Source: Paludibacter sp. (GTDB lineage: Bacteria > Bacteroidota > Bacteroidia > Bacteroidales > Paludibacteraceae). Taken from it: a DNA stretch of 64,000 nt. Both the position numbers and the translations under genes were made by a program. The DNA lies in NCBI RefSeq assembly GCF_009712605.1, contig NZ_WASO01000014.1:496001-560000 (forward strand), given 5' to 3'. The first letter of the stretch is position 1, and each line of letters begins with the position of its first letter. The notes beneath the pieces are model-generated. The model worked only from the letters and a program-made list of their open reading frames with translations, searched no databases and was not told where the DNA came from. Of the stretch, positions 1-9,545 are shown piece by piece.

Positions 1-746
1 ACTGCACTCCACACAGCTCCATCTACCGACTTATATACAGACCCATTTTGGAGCAACCACAACGCATTTCCAAAAACTATCAGGTTGTTATTCGTTCCGG
101 CGGGAATTGCAGGTACATTACTCCAGACCTGATAATTAGCAAGATTATGATCGTCAGCGTTGGCCTGCATTAATCCGGAAGCTGTGAGTGCATATATCTT
201 ACCTCCAAATACAGCAGTGGCCAACACAGAAATATTACTTCCATTTGAGCCTATGACATAGTTATCGGCAATCTCCTTTTTTACTAAATTGATTACCAAA
301 ATTCCGAATTTGCACGACATATACGCATAATCACCATTAAAAAAAATGCTATTCAGCGTTTTATCGATAGAAGTCAGCTTATCATGAAACTCTGGGATAT
401 TGGCAATACCATTTTCGGAATACAGATCAATATTGGCATTCGAATAAACAATCAGAAGTTGATTATGCGATTTATCATATGCTATCGCATTAATTCCATT
501 ATCGCTAAGGCCTGTAATTTTGGAATACTCTTCAATACTTTGATCTGCTTTATTAACAGAAAACAGGGCACCGGAACTAATGGCAAAAACTTTTTGAGGA
601 GTCAATGCTAGTTGATTGGTTGCATTATATGCAAAGTAAGCACGCCATTTCCCCATCTCAGTCTGAGAGTTTACTATTGCACTACTTGTCAATGCAATAC
701 ACAAAAGCGCAATAAATATAAAAGTATCTCCGAATAGTTTTTTCAT
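1..746 (-). CDS. porZ: PorZ-like type IX secretion beta-propeller protein (partial, C-terminus off the left edge)
   Basis: PorZ is an outer-surface component of the type IX secretion system that helps attach secreted cargo to anionic LPS. Reading the minus strand from the ATG at 746 gives an uninterrupted frame of 248 codons running off the window edge. It opens with a hydrophobic signal peptide. It then shows the family's N-terminal propeller pattern: 'GKWRAYFAYN', 'VFAISSGALFSVNK', 'YSKITGLSDNGINAIAYD', repeated blades with 'NIDLY' and 'FGILVINL'. The C-terminal part, including any T9SS sorting domain, lies outside the window. The thrS gene follows upstream on the same strand but a terminator separates them, so porZ should have its own promoter. 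I could not pick a clear one in the short gap. Family assignment is by motif recognition. Confidence 0.82.
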   Translation of the reverse strand, partial: MKKLFGDTFIFIALLCIALTSSAIVNSQTEMGKWRAYFAYNATNQLALTPQKVFAISSGALFSVNKADQSIEEYSKITGLSDNGINAIAYDKSHNQLLIVYSNANIDLYSENGIANIPEFHDKLTSIDKTLNSIFFNGDYAYMSCKFGILVINLVKKEIADNYVIGSNGSNISVLATAVFGGKIYALTASGLMQANADDHNLANYQVWSNVPAIPAGTNNNLIVFGNALWLLQNGSVYKSVDGAVWSA

Positions 747-825
747 CTATAAAGCTTTAAGTTCAGCTGCACAAATAACTACAAATATATAAATTTATTT
801 CACTGATTATGAGCCTAAAATCCAA

Positions 826-870
826 CAAAAAAAAGCGTCGCGACCTACAATTATTGCAGCCACGACGCTT
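826..870 (-). terminator. Rho-independent terminator of thrS
   Basis: On the minus strand an 8-bp stem (AAGCGTCG/CGACGCTT, arms at 863-870 and 833-840) is followed by a T-run at 834-826. It sits 25 bases after the thrS stop. Confidence 0.8.
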
Positions 871-894
871 ATTCAGTTTATCTATCAGTATAAA

Positions 895-2835
895 TTAATA
901 TACATTCATCATTTTAGCAACTTCGGTGTTGATCATTGCCGCAAATTCTTCGGGAGTCATTGTACCCTTATCGCCTTCGCCTTGCTTACGAACGGCAACC
1001 ACTCCGGCCTCCATTTCCTTCTCGCCAACGACTAACAAATAAGGGATACGTTTCAACTCGTTATCACGGATTTTACGTCCGATTTTCTCATTGCGGTCAT
1101 CTACAGTTACACGAACATCCTGCAAGAAGAGTTCTTTTGCAACTTTACGCGCATAATCGTTGAATTTTTCACTGATTGGCAATACCACCACCTGATCAGG
1201 AGTCAACCACAACGGGAATTTACCTGCTGTATGTTCGATTAACACAGCAACAAAGCGTTCCATAGAGCCGAATGGTGCACGGTGTATCATAACCGGACGA
1301 TGCTTTTGGTTGTCTTCGCCTGTATATTCCAGTTCAAAGCGTTCCGGCAGGTTGTAATCCACCTGAATGGTTCCTAACTGCCAGCGACGACCGATAGCAT
1401 CTTTCACCATAAAGTCAAGTTTGGGACCATAGAAAGCAGCTTCACCAAGTTCTACTTTAGCTTTCAGGCCTTTTTCCTCACAAGCCTCAATAATAGCACG
1501 TTCCGCTTTGTCCCAGTTTTCGTCCGAGCCAATATATTTTTCTCTGTTGTTCGGATCACGTAAAGAAATCTGAGCCTCAAAGTTTTTAAAATCCAAAGCA
1601 TTGAAAATGATGAAAATAATATCCATTACTTTCAAAAATTCGTCTTTCAACTGATCGGGGCGACAGAAAAGGTGAGCATCATCCTGAGTAAAACTGCGCA
1701 CACGGGTAAGTCCATGCAATTCTCCACTTTGTTCGTAACGATAAACCGTACCGAATTCAGCAAAACGTAAAGGAAGATCTTTGTATGAACGCGGTTTGAA
1801 CTTGTAAACTTCACAGTGGTGAGGACAGTTCATCGGCTTCAACAGATACTCTTCTCCTTCTTCCGGGGTATGTATGGGTTGGAACGAATCTTTTCCGTAT
1901 TTTGCGTAGTGACCAGAAGTAACATACAACTGTTTGTTTCCGATATGCGGAGTAATAACCTGTTGGTAATCGAAACGACGTTGAATTTGTTTCAGAAAGT
2001 CTTCCAAACGAAGGCGCAAAGCTGTACCGCGGGGCAACCAGAGAGGCAAACCTTTTCCTACCGTTTCAGAGAACATGAACAATTCAAGTTCCTTACCAAT
2101 CTTACGATGATCGCGTTTTTTTGCTTCTTCCAAAAGAACCAGATATTCATCCAGCATTTTCTTTTTCGGGAAAGTAATACCGTAGATACGAGTCAACTGT
2201 TTGCGTTTTTCGTCTCCACGCCAGTATGCTCCGGCAACACTAAGCAGTTTAATGGCTTTTATTTCGCCTGTATTTGGCAAGTGAGGACCACGGCACAAAT
2301 CGGTAAAATCGCCCTGAGAATACAATGTAATAGTACCGTCAGCCAAATCGCTGATAAGTTCTGTTTTATACTCGTCTCCTTTTGCATTGAAAAGTTGAAG
2401 GGCAGCCTCTTTAGAGATATCTTTACGAACGATAGCTTCTTTTTTAGCAGCCAATTCAATCATTTTTGCTTCAATAGCAGGAAGATCATTTTCTTTAATA
2501 ACAGTTTCTCCCGGATCAACGTCATAGTAGAAACCGTTTTCGATTGCCGGACCTATGCCGAACTTAATACCGGGATAAAGAGCCTGTAAAGCTTCGGCCA
2601 TCAAGTGAGCTGAAGAGTGCCAGAAAGCGTATTTACCTTCTTCATCATCCCACTTATGCAACTTAATGGAAGCATCCGCTTCAATCGGACGGGTGAGATC
2701 CCAAATTTGTTCGTTTACACTAATGGCCAACACCTCTTGAGCCAAACGAGAGCTGATACTTTCAGCTAATTGTTGTCCGGTTATACCTTTTTCAAACTGG
2801 CGAACCGAACCGTCGGGAAATGTGATATTAATCAT
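895..2835 (-). CDS. thrS: Threonine--tRNA ligase
   Basis: Class II aminoacyl-tRNA synthetase that charges tRNA-Thr in the cytoplasm. The 646 residues match the usual bacterial length. An N-terminal TGS domain spans about residues 1-62. The editing domain carries the HxxxH pair (His73, His77) and Cys181/His185 in 'CRGPH'. The catalytic core has the zinc ligands Cys336 ('MNCPHHCE') and His387 ('QDDAHLF'). A C-terminal anticodon-binding domain covers roughly the last 100 residues. The start is supported by a -33/-7 promoter about 40 bases upstream. The gene lies directly after an SRP RNA/tRNA-Thr unit on the same strand, but a terminator separates them, so it is transcribed independently. No operator-like tRNA mimic is evident in the short leader. 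Confidence 0.98.
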   Translation of the reverse strand: MINITFPDGSVRQFEKGITGQQLAESISSRLAQEVLAISVNEQIWDLTRPIEADASIKLHKWDDEEGKYAFWHSSAHLMAEALQALYPGIKFGIGPAIENGFYYDVDPGETVIKENDLPAIEAKMIELAAKKEAIVRKDISKEAALQLFNAKGDEYKTELISDLADGTITLYSQGDFTDLCRGPHLPNTGEIKAIKLLSVAGAYWRGDEKRKQLTRIYGITFPKKKMLDEYLVLLEEAKKRDHRKIGKELELFMFSETVGKGLPLWLPRGTALRLRLEDFLKQIQRRFDYQQVITPHIGNKQLYVTSGHYAKYGKDSFQPIHTPEEGEEYLLKPMNCPHHCEVYKFKPRSYKDLPLRFAEFGTVYRYEQSGELHGLTRVRSFTQDDAHLFCRPDQLKDEFLKVMDIIFIIFNALDFKNFEAQISLRDPNNREKYIGSDENWDKAERAIIEACEEKGLKAKVELGEAAFYGPKLDFMVKDAIGRRWQLGTIQVDYNLPERFELEYTGEDNQKHRPVMIHRAPFGSMERFVAVLIEHTAGKFPLWLTPDQVVVLPISEKFNDYARKVAKELFLQDVRVTVDDRNEKIGRKIRDNELKRIPYLLVVGEKEMEAGVVAVRKQGEGDKGTMTPEEFAAMINTEVAKMMNVY

Positions 2836-2874
2836 GTTTTTTGAACCTTACAAATGGTTTTTTATTTAATGATG

Positions 2875-2906
2875 CAAAGATACTTTTTTATTATTTGCAG
2901 AGCAAA
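2875..2906 (-). promoter_or_regulatory. Bacteroidota-type promoter of thrS
   Basis: On the minus strand TTTG (2906-2903), a 20-base spacer and TATCTTTG (2882-2875) fit the -33/-7 Bacteroidota consensus. The -7 element is followed by CA, as in most promoters here. Confidence 0.75.
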
Positions 2907-3007
2907 GGCAAAAGAGCAAAGAATACAGATAATCAGCGTAAATTACGCCAAAATTAATCTTCCATGAAGTAAACGTCATTTTACCCTAGCATTTTGACTG
3001 CTTTACC

Positions 3008-3039
3008 ACAAAAAAAAGCCGTTCGTAATGAACGGCTTT
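3008..3039 (-). terminator. Terminator of the SRP RNA/tRNA-Thr unit
   Basis: A perfect 10-bp stem (AAAGCCGTTC/GAACGGCTTT) with a 5-base loop is followed on the minus strand by a run of T. It lies 12 bases after the tRNA 3' end. Confidence 0.85.
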
Positions 3040-3050
3040 ATATAATTTTG

Positions 3051-3124
3051 AGCCTCTTGTCGGATTCGAACCAACGACCCCGAGATTACAAATCACGTGC
3101 TCTGGCCAACTGAGCTAAAGAGGC
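3051..3124 (-). tRNA. tRNA-Thr (anticodon TGT)
   Basis: The minus strand folds into a full cloverleaf. The acceptor arms are GCCTCTT and AAGAGGC, the D arm contains AGCTCAGTTGG, the anticodon loop TTTGTAA gives TGT, and the T arm contains GGTTCGAATCC. The discriminator base is T, and CCA is not encoded. It lies two bases beyond the SRP RNA and shares its transcript, so RNase P cleavage at 3124 would also define the 3' end of the SRP RNA. Confidence 0.95.
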
Positions 3125-3126
3125 AG

Positions 3127-3226
3127 GTGGGTAAGCTAACTACATCGCACCGCTACAACCAAATACCCTTGCTGCGATCAAGCCCTGGGGGATTCAAAGG
3201 GAGCTGGTCGTATAGGACTTACCCGG
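3127..3226 (-). ncRNA. ffs: Small signal recognition particle RNA (4.5S-like)
   Basis: The RNA scaffold that binds Ffh and targets nascent membrane proteins. On the minus strand the ends pair through GGGTAAG (3224-3218) and CTTACCC (3135-3129). An internal arm pairs ACGACCA with TGGTTGT. The tip holds the conserved domain IV core CCCCCAGG...GCAGCAAGGG, and the 3' side has the GGTGCGATGTAG segment that resembles E. coli 4.5S RNA. The apical loop reads UUGAUC rather than the canonical GGAA-type tetraloop. A near-perfect promoter lies just upstream. The ends are estimated to within a few bases. Confidence 0.85.
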
Positions 3227-3229
3227 CTG

Positions 3230-3260
3230 CAAAGGTACGAATTTTTGCCAGTTTGCCAAA
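3230..3260 (-). promoter_or_regulatory. Promoter of the SRP RNA/tRNA-Thr unit
   Basis: TTTG (3260-3257), a 19-base spacer and TACCTTTG (3237-3230) on the minus strand. Transcription should begin about 5 bases later, at the inferred 5' end of the SRP RNA. The rest of the gap up to 3368 shows nothing I can name. Confidence 0.8.
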
Positions 3261-3368
3261 CAAGAGACGCCTTTTTTCTATATTTTATATTGCAAAAACA
3301 AGTAGCTATTTCAGAATCAACCCTTTAAAATTAACATTCCAGCAGGCATCTGAAATTTTCAAATAAAA

Positions 3369-4436
3369 TCATTCGGAGTAGCCATTTTGCTCTACATCCT
3401 GCTTTTTCAGCGGATTAGCAAATGCTTCCTGATAGTTTTTCCTGTTTTTACAAACATCGTACGCAAGGAATAAAGCATGACGGAAAGACGATTCGGAAGC
3501 AATATTTTGCCCGGCAATTTCGTAAGCGGTGCCATGCGCCGGCGATGTACGAATAACCGGTAAGCCAGCTGTAAAGTTGACTCCGTTTTCCATCGCAAGG
3601 GTTTTGAAAGGAGCAAGTCCCTGATCGTGATACATAGCAAGCACTGCATCGTAGTTTCTAAAAGCTCCCGAGCCATACAATCCATCGGCGGACAGAGGCC
3701 CCACGCAAACGATGCCCCTATCGGCACATCTTTTCAGAGCCGGTATAATCACATCCTGTTCCTCTGTTCCAATTACGCCATTATCGCCCGAATGAGGGTT
3801 AAGTCCTAAAACCGCGATACGGGGACGTGTAATACCAAAATCTTCTTTCAAACTTTGATTCAATACCCGGAGCTTCTCGATAATCAATTCTTGAGTTATG
3901 GCTGCCGGCACTTTCGAAATAGGGATATGACCCGTAACAACAGCCACACGGGCAATTTCACTAACGAGCAGCATCAGTGCTTTACCCTGATTGATAAATG
4001 TTTTTTCGAGATATTCCGTATGCCCCGGAAAAGAAAACTGAGCCGATTGTATATTGCTTTTATTTATTGGAGCAGTGACAATAGCATCGATTTTTCCTGC
4101 TGCAAGGTCGCGTGTAGCGGCTTCCAAAGCTGCAAATGCCGCCTGACCAGCCATTTCGGTTGAACGCCCAAGCTCCACTTTAATATCTTCTGAACAACAA
4201 TTTATGATATACACTTTACGCCCAACGGCATCTTTCACATCGTTGATAGTCGTCAGACCAAGGTGTTCAATATTTAATGTTTTACGGTAATAGGATGCTA
4301 CTTTCGGCGAACCATAAATTACCGGTGTGCAAAATTCGAAAACATGGTTTTCAAGCAAGGTCTTAAGAATAACTTCGTAGCCGATACCGTTAATATCGCC
4401 ATGTGTTATCCCGATAATCATCTTTTTTTCTTCCAT
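3369..4436 (-). CDS. pdxA: 4-hydroxythreonine-4-phosphate dehydrogenase
   Basis: Catalyses the NAD-dependent oxidation and decarboxylation of 4-phosphohydroxy-L-threonine in the DXP-dependent pyridoxal phosphate pathway. The 355 residues are close to the family length. The N-terminus 'IIGITHGDINGIGYEV' matches PdxA, where proteobacterial enzymes read TxGDPxGIGPE. Metal and substrate ligands appear in 'GHTEYL', 'MYHDQGLAPFK' and 'SPAHGTAYEIAG'. The annotated start MEEKK puts five residues before the first strand; the internal Met6 is an alternative. The gene lies 44 bases downstream of rlmN on the same strand and is probably cotranscribed with it. Confidence 0.95.
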   Translation of the reverse strand: MEEKKMIIGITHGDINGIGYEVILKTLLENHVFEFCTPVIYGSPKVASYYRKTLNIEHLGLTTINDVKDAVGRKVYIINCCSEDIKVELGRSTEMAGQAAFAALEAATRDLAAGKIDAIVTAPINKSNIQSAQFSFPGHTEYLEKTFINQGKALMLLVSEIARVAVVTGHIPISKVPAAITQELIIEKLRVLNQSLKEDFGITRPRIAVLGLNPHSGDNGVIGTEEQDVIIPALKRCADRGIVCVGPLSADGLYGSGAFRNYDAVLAMYHDQGLAPFKTLAMENGVNFTAGLPVIRTSPAHGTAYEIAGQNIASESSFRHALFLAYDVCKNRKNYQEAFANPLKKQDVEQNGYSE

Positions 4437-4480
4437 TGTATATCAGTTCAAAGTTTCAAGTTCAAAAAATTGGCAATGCC

Positions 4481-5515
4481 TTAAATCTCATTTTCCGAAG
4501 ATTGTTTGCTGCTGGATAACATTCCACATGCAGCAAGAATATCTTCTCCCCTGGATCGGCGTATTGTAGTTGTAATACCATTTTCAGTCAGATAATCACG
4601 CAAGAACACCATCCGTTCATTACCCGCTCCTTTCAAATCTACATTTGGAATAGCATGAAAGCGTATGAGGTTCACCCGACAAGGAATTCCTTTCAAGACA
4701 CGAACCAATTCACGCGCATGGCGCATTGAGTCATTCAGATGATCAAACACAATATATTCAAAAGAAATACGGCGCTGATGTTTGAAATCATATTGTTTGA
4801 CTACCTCCAATACTTTTTCAATAGGATAGGCTTTCTGAGCAGGCATTAATTCGAGTCGTTCCTTATCAAAAGGCGAATGCAAACTAATGGCCAAATGACA
4901 CTGGGAATGTTCCAAAAACTGTTTCATTCCGGGAATCAGACCAATGGTTGAAACAGTAATCCGTCGCGGACTCCATGCATATCCCCAGGGAGCAGTCAGA
5001 ATTTCAAGCGCTTTCAGCACTTCCAACGTATTGTCAAACGGCTCTCCCATTCCCATAAAAACAAGATTGGTTAATTGATCACTTTCATGGATTGAGAATA
5101 TCTGATTCAGAATTTCATTGGCTGAAAGATTACCAGAAAAGCCCTGTTTTCCCGTTTGGCAAAAGAGACAATTCATTTTGCAACCCACCTGCGAAGAAAC
5201 ACACAGAGTTGCCCGGTCATCATCTGGAATAAAAACACTCTCAATAAAATTACCGTTTGACGTTTCGAAAAGATACTTCTTTGTACCATCCTGAGAAACT
5301 GATACTTCAGCAGGCTCTTTTCTCCCAATTTCGTATTTAAGTGACAGCGCATCACGCTTTGTAACTGACAAATTAGTCATTTGCTGAATATCCGTCACCT
5401 TCTTTACATATAGCCAATCAGCCATTTGCTTTGAAGTAAAAGCCGGCATTCCATTGGCTAAAGCCACTTCTTTCAATTGCTCAAGGGTTTTCCCCAGTAG
5501 TGTTTCTTTTACCAT
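4481..5515 (-). CDS. rlmN: 23S rRNA (adenine(2503)-C(2))-methyltransferase RlmN
   Basis: Radical SAM enzyme that methylates C2 of A2503 in 23S rRNA and A37 in some tRNAs. The 4Fe-4S motif CxxxCxxC is at Cys112, Cys116 and Cys119 ('GCKMNCLFC'). The second catalytic cysteine is Cys330 in 'ILAACGML', and 'GMGEPF' is the SAM-binding segment. Length (344 residues) is normal. A TATCTTTG element sits just before the start codon. rlmN leads a likely two-gene operon with pdxA. It ends in a short Ser/Glu-rich tail without features. Confidence 0.96.
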   Translation of the reverse strand: MVKETLLGKTLEQLKEVALANGMPAFTSKQMADWLYVKKVTDIQQMTNLSVTKRDALSLKYEIGRKEPAEVSVSQDGTKKYLFETSNGNFIESVFIPDDDRATLCVSSQVGCKMNCLFCQTGKQGFSGNLSANEILNQIFSIHESDQLTNLVFMGMGEPFDNTLEVLKALEILTAPWGYAWSPRRITVSTIGLIPGMKQFLEHSQCHLAISLHSPFDKERLELMPAQKAYPIEKVLEVVKQYDFKHQRRISFEYIVFDHLNDSMRHARELVRVLKGIPCRVNLIRFHAIPNVDLKGAGNERMVFLRDYLTENGITTTIRRSRGEDILAACGMLSSSKQSSENEI

Positions 5516-5533
5516 TCCTTGTGTTTATTCTTG

Positions 5534-5541
5534 CAAAGATA
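5534..5541 (-). promoter_or_regulatory. -7 element of the rlmN-pdxA promoter
   Basis: TATCTTTG on the minus strand, followed by CA, 18 bases upstream of the rlmN start codon. No convincing TTG lies at the expected -33 position, where the preceding terminator begins. Confidence 0.55.
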
Positions 5542-5560
5542 GTAAACAAAGCGGAGAATG

Positions 5561-5590
5561 AAAAAAGGCCGTCCCCTAAGAGACGGCCTT
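5561..5590 (-). terminator. Terminator of the gyrA-TPR operon
   Basis: A 9-bp stem AAGGCCGTC/GACGGCCTT with an 8-base loop followed on the minus strand by a T-run. It lies 21 bases after the TPR gene stop and just upstream of rlmN. Confidence 0.85.
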
Positions 5591-5611
5591 CAAGTTGAAA
5601 AAGTATTGTTG

Positions 5612-6823
5612 TTATTCTTTGTTCAATGCTTCGTATTCTGCGTTCATTTGCAAACGATAGTAGATACGTTTCAAATCGCCTTTCAATTCTGCATCTTTAG
5701 GATTCATTTCATAGGCTTTTTTGAAATACGGCAATGATTCTTTGAACAAGCTTTGAGCTTCGTCCTGTTTTTTCTTTACAAGAGCCATATCTTTAATATC
5801 ATTGGCTTCCTGCAGAATAGCAGCTGCTTTGTTGTAATACATACGAGCGATAGCATTTTCTGCTTCTGCATAGTCAGGTTTTAACTGGATAGCCTTTTCA
5901 AAAGCAGCTTTAGCTCCGTCGTAGTCTTTACTTTCTTCTTTCAGACGACCACTTACAAAGTGATACTGAGCAACGTTAGGTTCTTTAGCAATGGCCTGAT
6001 TCAGATACTCCAAAGCTTCTTTGTTTTTACCTGAGTAGATAAAATTGTTGATCAGGTTTTGCAGGAAGAAAGGTTCAGCCGGGTATTTATCAAACCCTTC
6101 TTTCAGAATAGTCATATATTTTACAGTATCTTTCTTTGCAAAATACTGTTGATAAAGAAGTTCATAAACATTCTTTGTTTCGTAGTTATCATTCATCAAG
6201 CTTTCCAGACGTTTGATAGAACCAACTGTATCACCTGCATTGATAGATGCAATAGCAGCGTAATATTTCACCATTTTGTAGGTAGAATCCTTCTTGAGTT
6301 CATTCGCTTTGAAAGCAGGAAAATCAGGAATTGCAAGGTATGTATCAAATGCTTTTACAACACCTGCAAAATCTTTCTTATCAAACAAGTTACTTCCGTA
6401 ACGAATCAACTGACCATCAGTATAATATGTTTGCAACAAAGCTTTAATATCTTTTGAAAACTGAGGTTTAACCTTACCTTTTTCGTTCGGTTTTTGATCA
6501 AAGTCATATGCTTTCTGGAAATAGCTAAATGCTTTTACAATGCTTGAACCTGCTACTTCCTGATCAAACGGTTGTTTCAACAACTCTTTCTTGTACTCTT
6601 TAGAGTTCATTTCGTTGTAAACATAACCAGCTGTGTACCAGGTTTCAGCAAGATCCTTAGTTGTAGGATCAGCCAAAGCCGCTTCGATAGCAGCTACCGC
6701 TGATTTAAAGTCCGGAGTATCCGCTGTGGCGTCACGCTTTGCTTTGGTCACGTTAGCCTTCTGTGCAAATGCGCTGCAGGTAAAACCGGCAATAAGCATT
6801 ACAGATAAAAATAGTTTTTTCAT
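5612..6823 (-). CDS. Secreted tetratricopeptide repeat protein
   Basis: A 403-residue protein of unknown specific role. A clear signal peptide (charged start, hydrophobic core, 'SAFAQ' cleavage-type site near residue 21) sends it to the periplasm or outer membrane. The rest is helical with recognisable TPR units, clearest around residues 240-320 ('AEPFFLQNLINNFIYSGKNK', 'AQYHFVSGRLKEESKDYDGA', 'KPDYAEAENAIARMYYNKAA'). It lies 38 bases after gyrA on the same strand, before a shared terminator, so it is probably cotranscribed with gyrase subunit A. I know no functional reason for that pairing; the link may be positional only. Confidence 0.85.
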   Translation of the reverse strand: MKKLFLSVMLIAGFTCSAFAQKANVTKAKRDATADTPDFKSAVAAIEAALADPTTKDLAETWYTAGYVYNEMNSKEYKKELLKQPFDQEVAGSSIVKAFSYFQKAYDFDQKPNEKGKVKPQFSKDIKALLQTYYTDGQLIRYGSNLFDKKDFAGVVKAFDTYLAIPDFPAFKANELKKDSTYKMVKYYAAIASINAGDTVGSIKRLESLMNDNYETKNVYELLYQQYFAKKDTVKYMTILKEGFDKYPAEPFFLQNLINNFIYSGKNKEALEYLNQAIAKEPNVAQYHFVSGRLKEESKDYDGAKAAFEKAIQLKPDYAEAENAIARMYYNKAAAILQEANDIKDMALVKKKQDEAQSLFKESLPYFKKAYEMNPKDAELKGDLKRIYYRLQMNAEYEALNKE

Positions 6824-6861
6824 AACAAGGTTTTTTGAGAGTTTAACTTATTTGAGTTTTT

Positions 6862-9414
6862 TCAATTTGACTCTTCCTGAGTGCTTTGGTTTATTTCTTC
6901 ATTTAATTCAACAGGTTCTGCAGATACTTCTTCTTCCGGTTCTGACTGGACCTTACAAACAGATGCAATCTCGTCGTTACGTTTGTCAAGATTGATCAGG
7001 CGAACACCCTGTGTTGCACGACCCATTACACGAATGTCGGCCATCTTCACACGAATTGTAATACCCGATTTATTGATAATCATCAAATCATTATCATCAG
7101 TAACATTCTTGATAGTCACCAATTTACCGGTTTTTTCACCAATATTCATTGTTTTCACACCTTTACCACCACGGTTAGTGACACGGTAAACGGCTTCTAC
7201 ATTACCATTCTCGTCCACTTCGTCTAACAAGGTACGTTTACCATATCCTTTTTCGGAAACAACTAAAACCGTTTCATTTGCCGGGTCTTTAATACAAACC
7301 ATTCCCACTACGGCGTCATCGTCGTCATCCAGAGTCATCCCCCGAACACCGGTTGCAGTCCGACCCATCTCGCGAACTTTCGTTTCATTAAAACGAATAG
7401 CACGACCATTACGATTAGCCATTACAACCTCAGACTGACCATCAGTCAAACGAACCTGTATTACTTCATCATCTTCACGAATAGTGATAGCATTAACACC
7501 ATTCGAACGTGGACGAGAATAAGCTTCCAGACTGGTTTTCTTAATCACACCCTGCTTAGTACAGAATACAAGATAGTGCGATTGTGTAAATTCCGGATCT
7601 TCAAGTTGCTTGATACGTATAAAGGCATTTACTTTATCATCAGATTCAATATTGAGAAGATTCTGAATAGCACGACCCTTAGAGTTTTTAGTTCCTTCCG
7701 GTATTTCATATACTTTCAACCAGTAACAACGTCCCTTTTGCGTAAAGAACAGCATATAATTATGCATGGACGCCGGATAGATTGATTCGATAAAGTCTTC
7801 GTCTCTGGAATCGCTGCCTTTTGAGCCTACCCCACCACGGTTTTGAGCTCTAAACTCGCTTAACGGAGTCCGTTTGATGTAACCAAGATGAGAAATTGTG
7901 ATGATCATTTCATCATCAGAATAAAAATCTTCAGGATTGAATTCTTCAGAAGCATAAACAATTTGGGTACGACGTTCGTCTCCGTATTTGTTTTTGATTT
8001 CAGTAAGTTCATCCACAATAATTCTCATCCGGTGTTCTTTGTTCTCAAGAATATCCTTAAGATCAGCAATTAATGCCTGAATATCTTTATATTCTGCATG
8101 CAATTTATCCTGTTCAAGACCAGTAAGCTGTCTCAAACGCATTTCGACAATAGCACGCGATTGTATTTCACTTAAAGAGAATCGTTCCATCAAGCTGGTA
8201 CGAGCCTCGTCGGGTGTCTTTGATCCACGAATAATTGCAATTACTTCGTCGATATTATCGCTTGCAATAATCAAACCTTCAAGAATATGTGCACGTTTTT
8301 CGGCCTCCGCAAGTTCGAATTGTGTACGACGCACCACAACTTCGTGACGATGCTCGACAAAATAGGTAATCAGTTGCTTGAGAGAAAGAGTGCGTGGACG
8401 GCCATGTACCAGTGCAATATTATTGACACTGAAAGAAGATTGTAATGCCGAATATTTGAAAAGTTTGTTGAGAACAACATTGGAATTGGCATCCCGTTTA
8501 ATATCAACTACGATACGCATACCTTCACGGTCGCTTTCGTCATTAATATTGGAGATACCCTCTATTTTTTTATCTTCCACCATGTCAGCAATTGCTTTAA
8601 TAAGCTCTGCCTTGTTCACCATGTATGGAATTTCTGTCACTACGATCTTTTCACGACCATTTGCTTCAGCTTCGATTTCCACTTTCGAACGGATCACGAT
8701 ACGTCCACGACCGGTTTCGAACGCTTCACGCACACCGGCATAACCGTAAATGATACCTCCGGTTGGAAAATCAGGAGCTTTTACATATTTAATAAGCTCG
8801 TCAATCGTAATCTCATTATTATCAATATATGCAATAGTTGCATCGATGATTTCCGATAAATTATGAGGTGGCATATTGGTAGCCATACCAACGGCAATAC
8901 CCGAAGCTCCGTTAACTAACAGGTTAGGAATACGTGTTGGTAAAACTGTCGGTTCCTGAAGAGATTCGTCGAAGTTCGGTTGAAAATTAACCGTATTCTT
9001 ATCAATATCGACAAGCATTTCTTCGGCAATCTTTTGCAAACGACACTCGGTATAACGCATAGCTGCAGGAGAGTCACCGTCTACAGATCCGAAGTTACCC
9101 TGGCCATCAACCATCATATAGCGCATGGACCATGACTGAGCAAGACGAACCATAGCAAAATAGACAGAAGAGTCGCCATGCGGGTGGTACTTACCCAAAA
9201 CTTCACCGACAATTCTCGCTGATTTTTTATAGGGCTTGTTGGCATTCACACCCAACTCATTCATGGCATATAAAATACGGCGGTGAACCGGCTTAAAGCC
9301 ATCTCTAACATCGGGTAAGGCACGCGAAACAATCACAGACATCGAATAATCGATGTATGATGATTTCATTTCCTCCTCGATATTAACTTTTATAATTCTA
9401 TCGTTATCAATCAT
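6862..9414 (-). CDS. gyrA: DNA gyrase subunit A
   Basis: Type II topoisomerase subunit that breaks and rejoins DNA and wraps it for negative supercoiling. The 850 residues include the catalytic Tyr121 in 'AMRYTECRL' and the winged-helix/tower core. The C-terminal beta-pinwheel contains a GyrA box-like '[10 protein letters not shown]' at about residues 524-533. That box supports gyrase rather than topoisomerase IV. In the quinolone pocket, 'GDSSVYF' gives Ser82 (E. coli Ser83) and Phe86 where E. coli has Asp87. An acidic tail (residues 820-850) follows the pinwheel. It is transcribed ahead of a TPR gene. I found no clear -7 element upstream. Confidence 0.97.
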   Translation of the reverse strand: MIDNDRIIKVNIEEEMKSSYIDYSMSVIVSRALPDVRDGFKPVHRRILYAMNELGVNANKPYKKSARIVGEVLGKYHPHGDSSVYFAMVRLAQSWSMRYMMVDGQGNFGSVDGDSPAAMRYTECRLQKIAEEMLVDIDKNTVNFQPNFDESLQEPTVLPTRIPNLLVNGASGIAVGMATNMPPHNLSEIIDATIAYIDNNEITIDELIKYVKAPDFPTGGIIYGYAGVREAFETGRGRIVIRSKVEIEAEANGREKIVVTEIPYMVNKAELIKAIADMVEDKKIEGISNINDESDREGMRIVVDIKRDANSNVVLNKLFKYSALQSSFSVNNIALVHGRPRTLSLKQLITYFVEHRHEVVVRRTQFELAEAEKRAHILEGLIIASDNIDEVIAIIRGSKTPDEARTSLMERFSLSEIQSRAIVEMRLRQLTGLEQDKLHAEYKDIQALIADLKDILENKEHRMRIIVDELTEIKNKYGDERRTQIVYASEEFNPEDFYSDDEMIITISHLGYIKRTPLSEFRAQNRGGVGSKGSDSRDEDFIESIYPASMHNYMLFFTQKGRCYWLKVYEIPEGTKNSKGRAIQNLLNIESDDKVNAFIRIKQLEDPEFTQSHYLVFCTKQGVIKKTSLEAYSRPRSNGVNAITIREDDEVIQVRLTDGQSEVVMANRNGRAIRFNETKVREMGRTATGVRGMTLDDDDDAVVGMVCIKDPANETVLVVSEKGYGKRTLLDEVDENGNVEAVYRVTNRGGKGVKTMNIGEKTGKLVTIKNVTDDNDLMIINKSGITIRVKMADIRVMGRATQGVRLINLDKRNDEIASVCKVQSEPEEEVSAEPVELNEEINQSTQEESN

Positions 9415-9545
9415 TTAAAATGCAAAATTTGATTTTATTCACTCTGCTTCAAAAAGCGCACTAAGTTACACTTTTTTGTACGTACCGCCAAACCTTTAGA
9501 ATTTATTTATTAACAATCTAATCGTTTTGAAACCCTTATTTTGCC

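Noticed and set aside
384-611. 75-residue plus-strand frame near the left edge
   Set aside because: It lies antisense to the porZ reading frame, which is continuous and conserved.
1816-2589. 257-residue plus-strand frame within thrS
   Set aside because: It is the antisense shadow of a clearly conserved synthetase gene and has no recognisable protein features.
3097-3366. 89-residue plus-strand frame
   Set aside because: It covers the tRNA-Thr, the SRP RNA and their promoter on the opposite strand, so it is chance.
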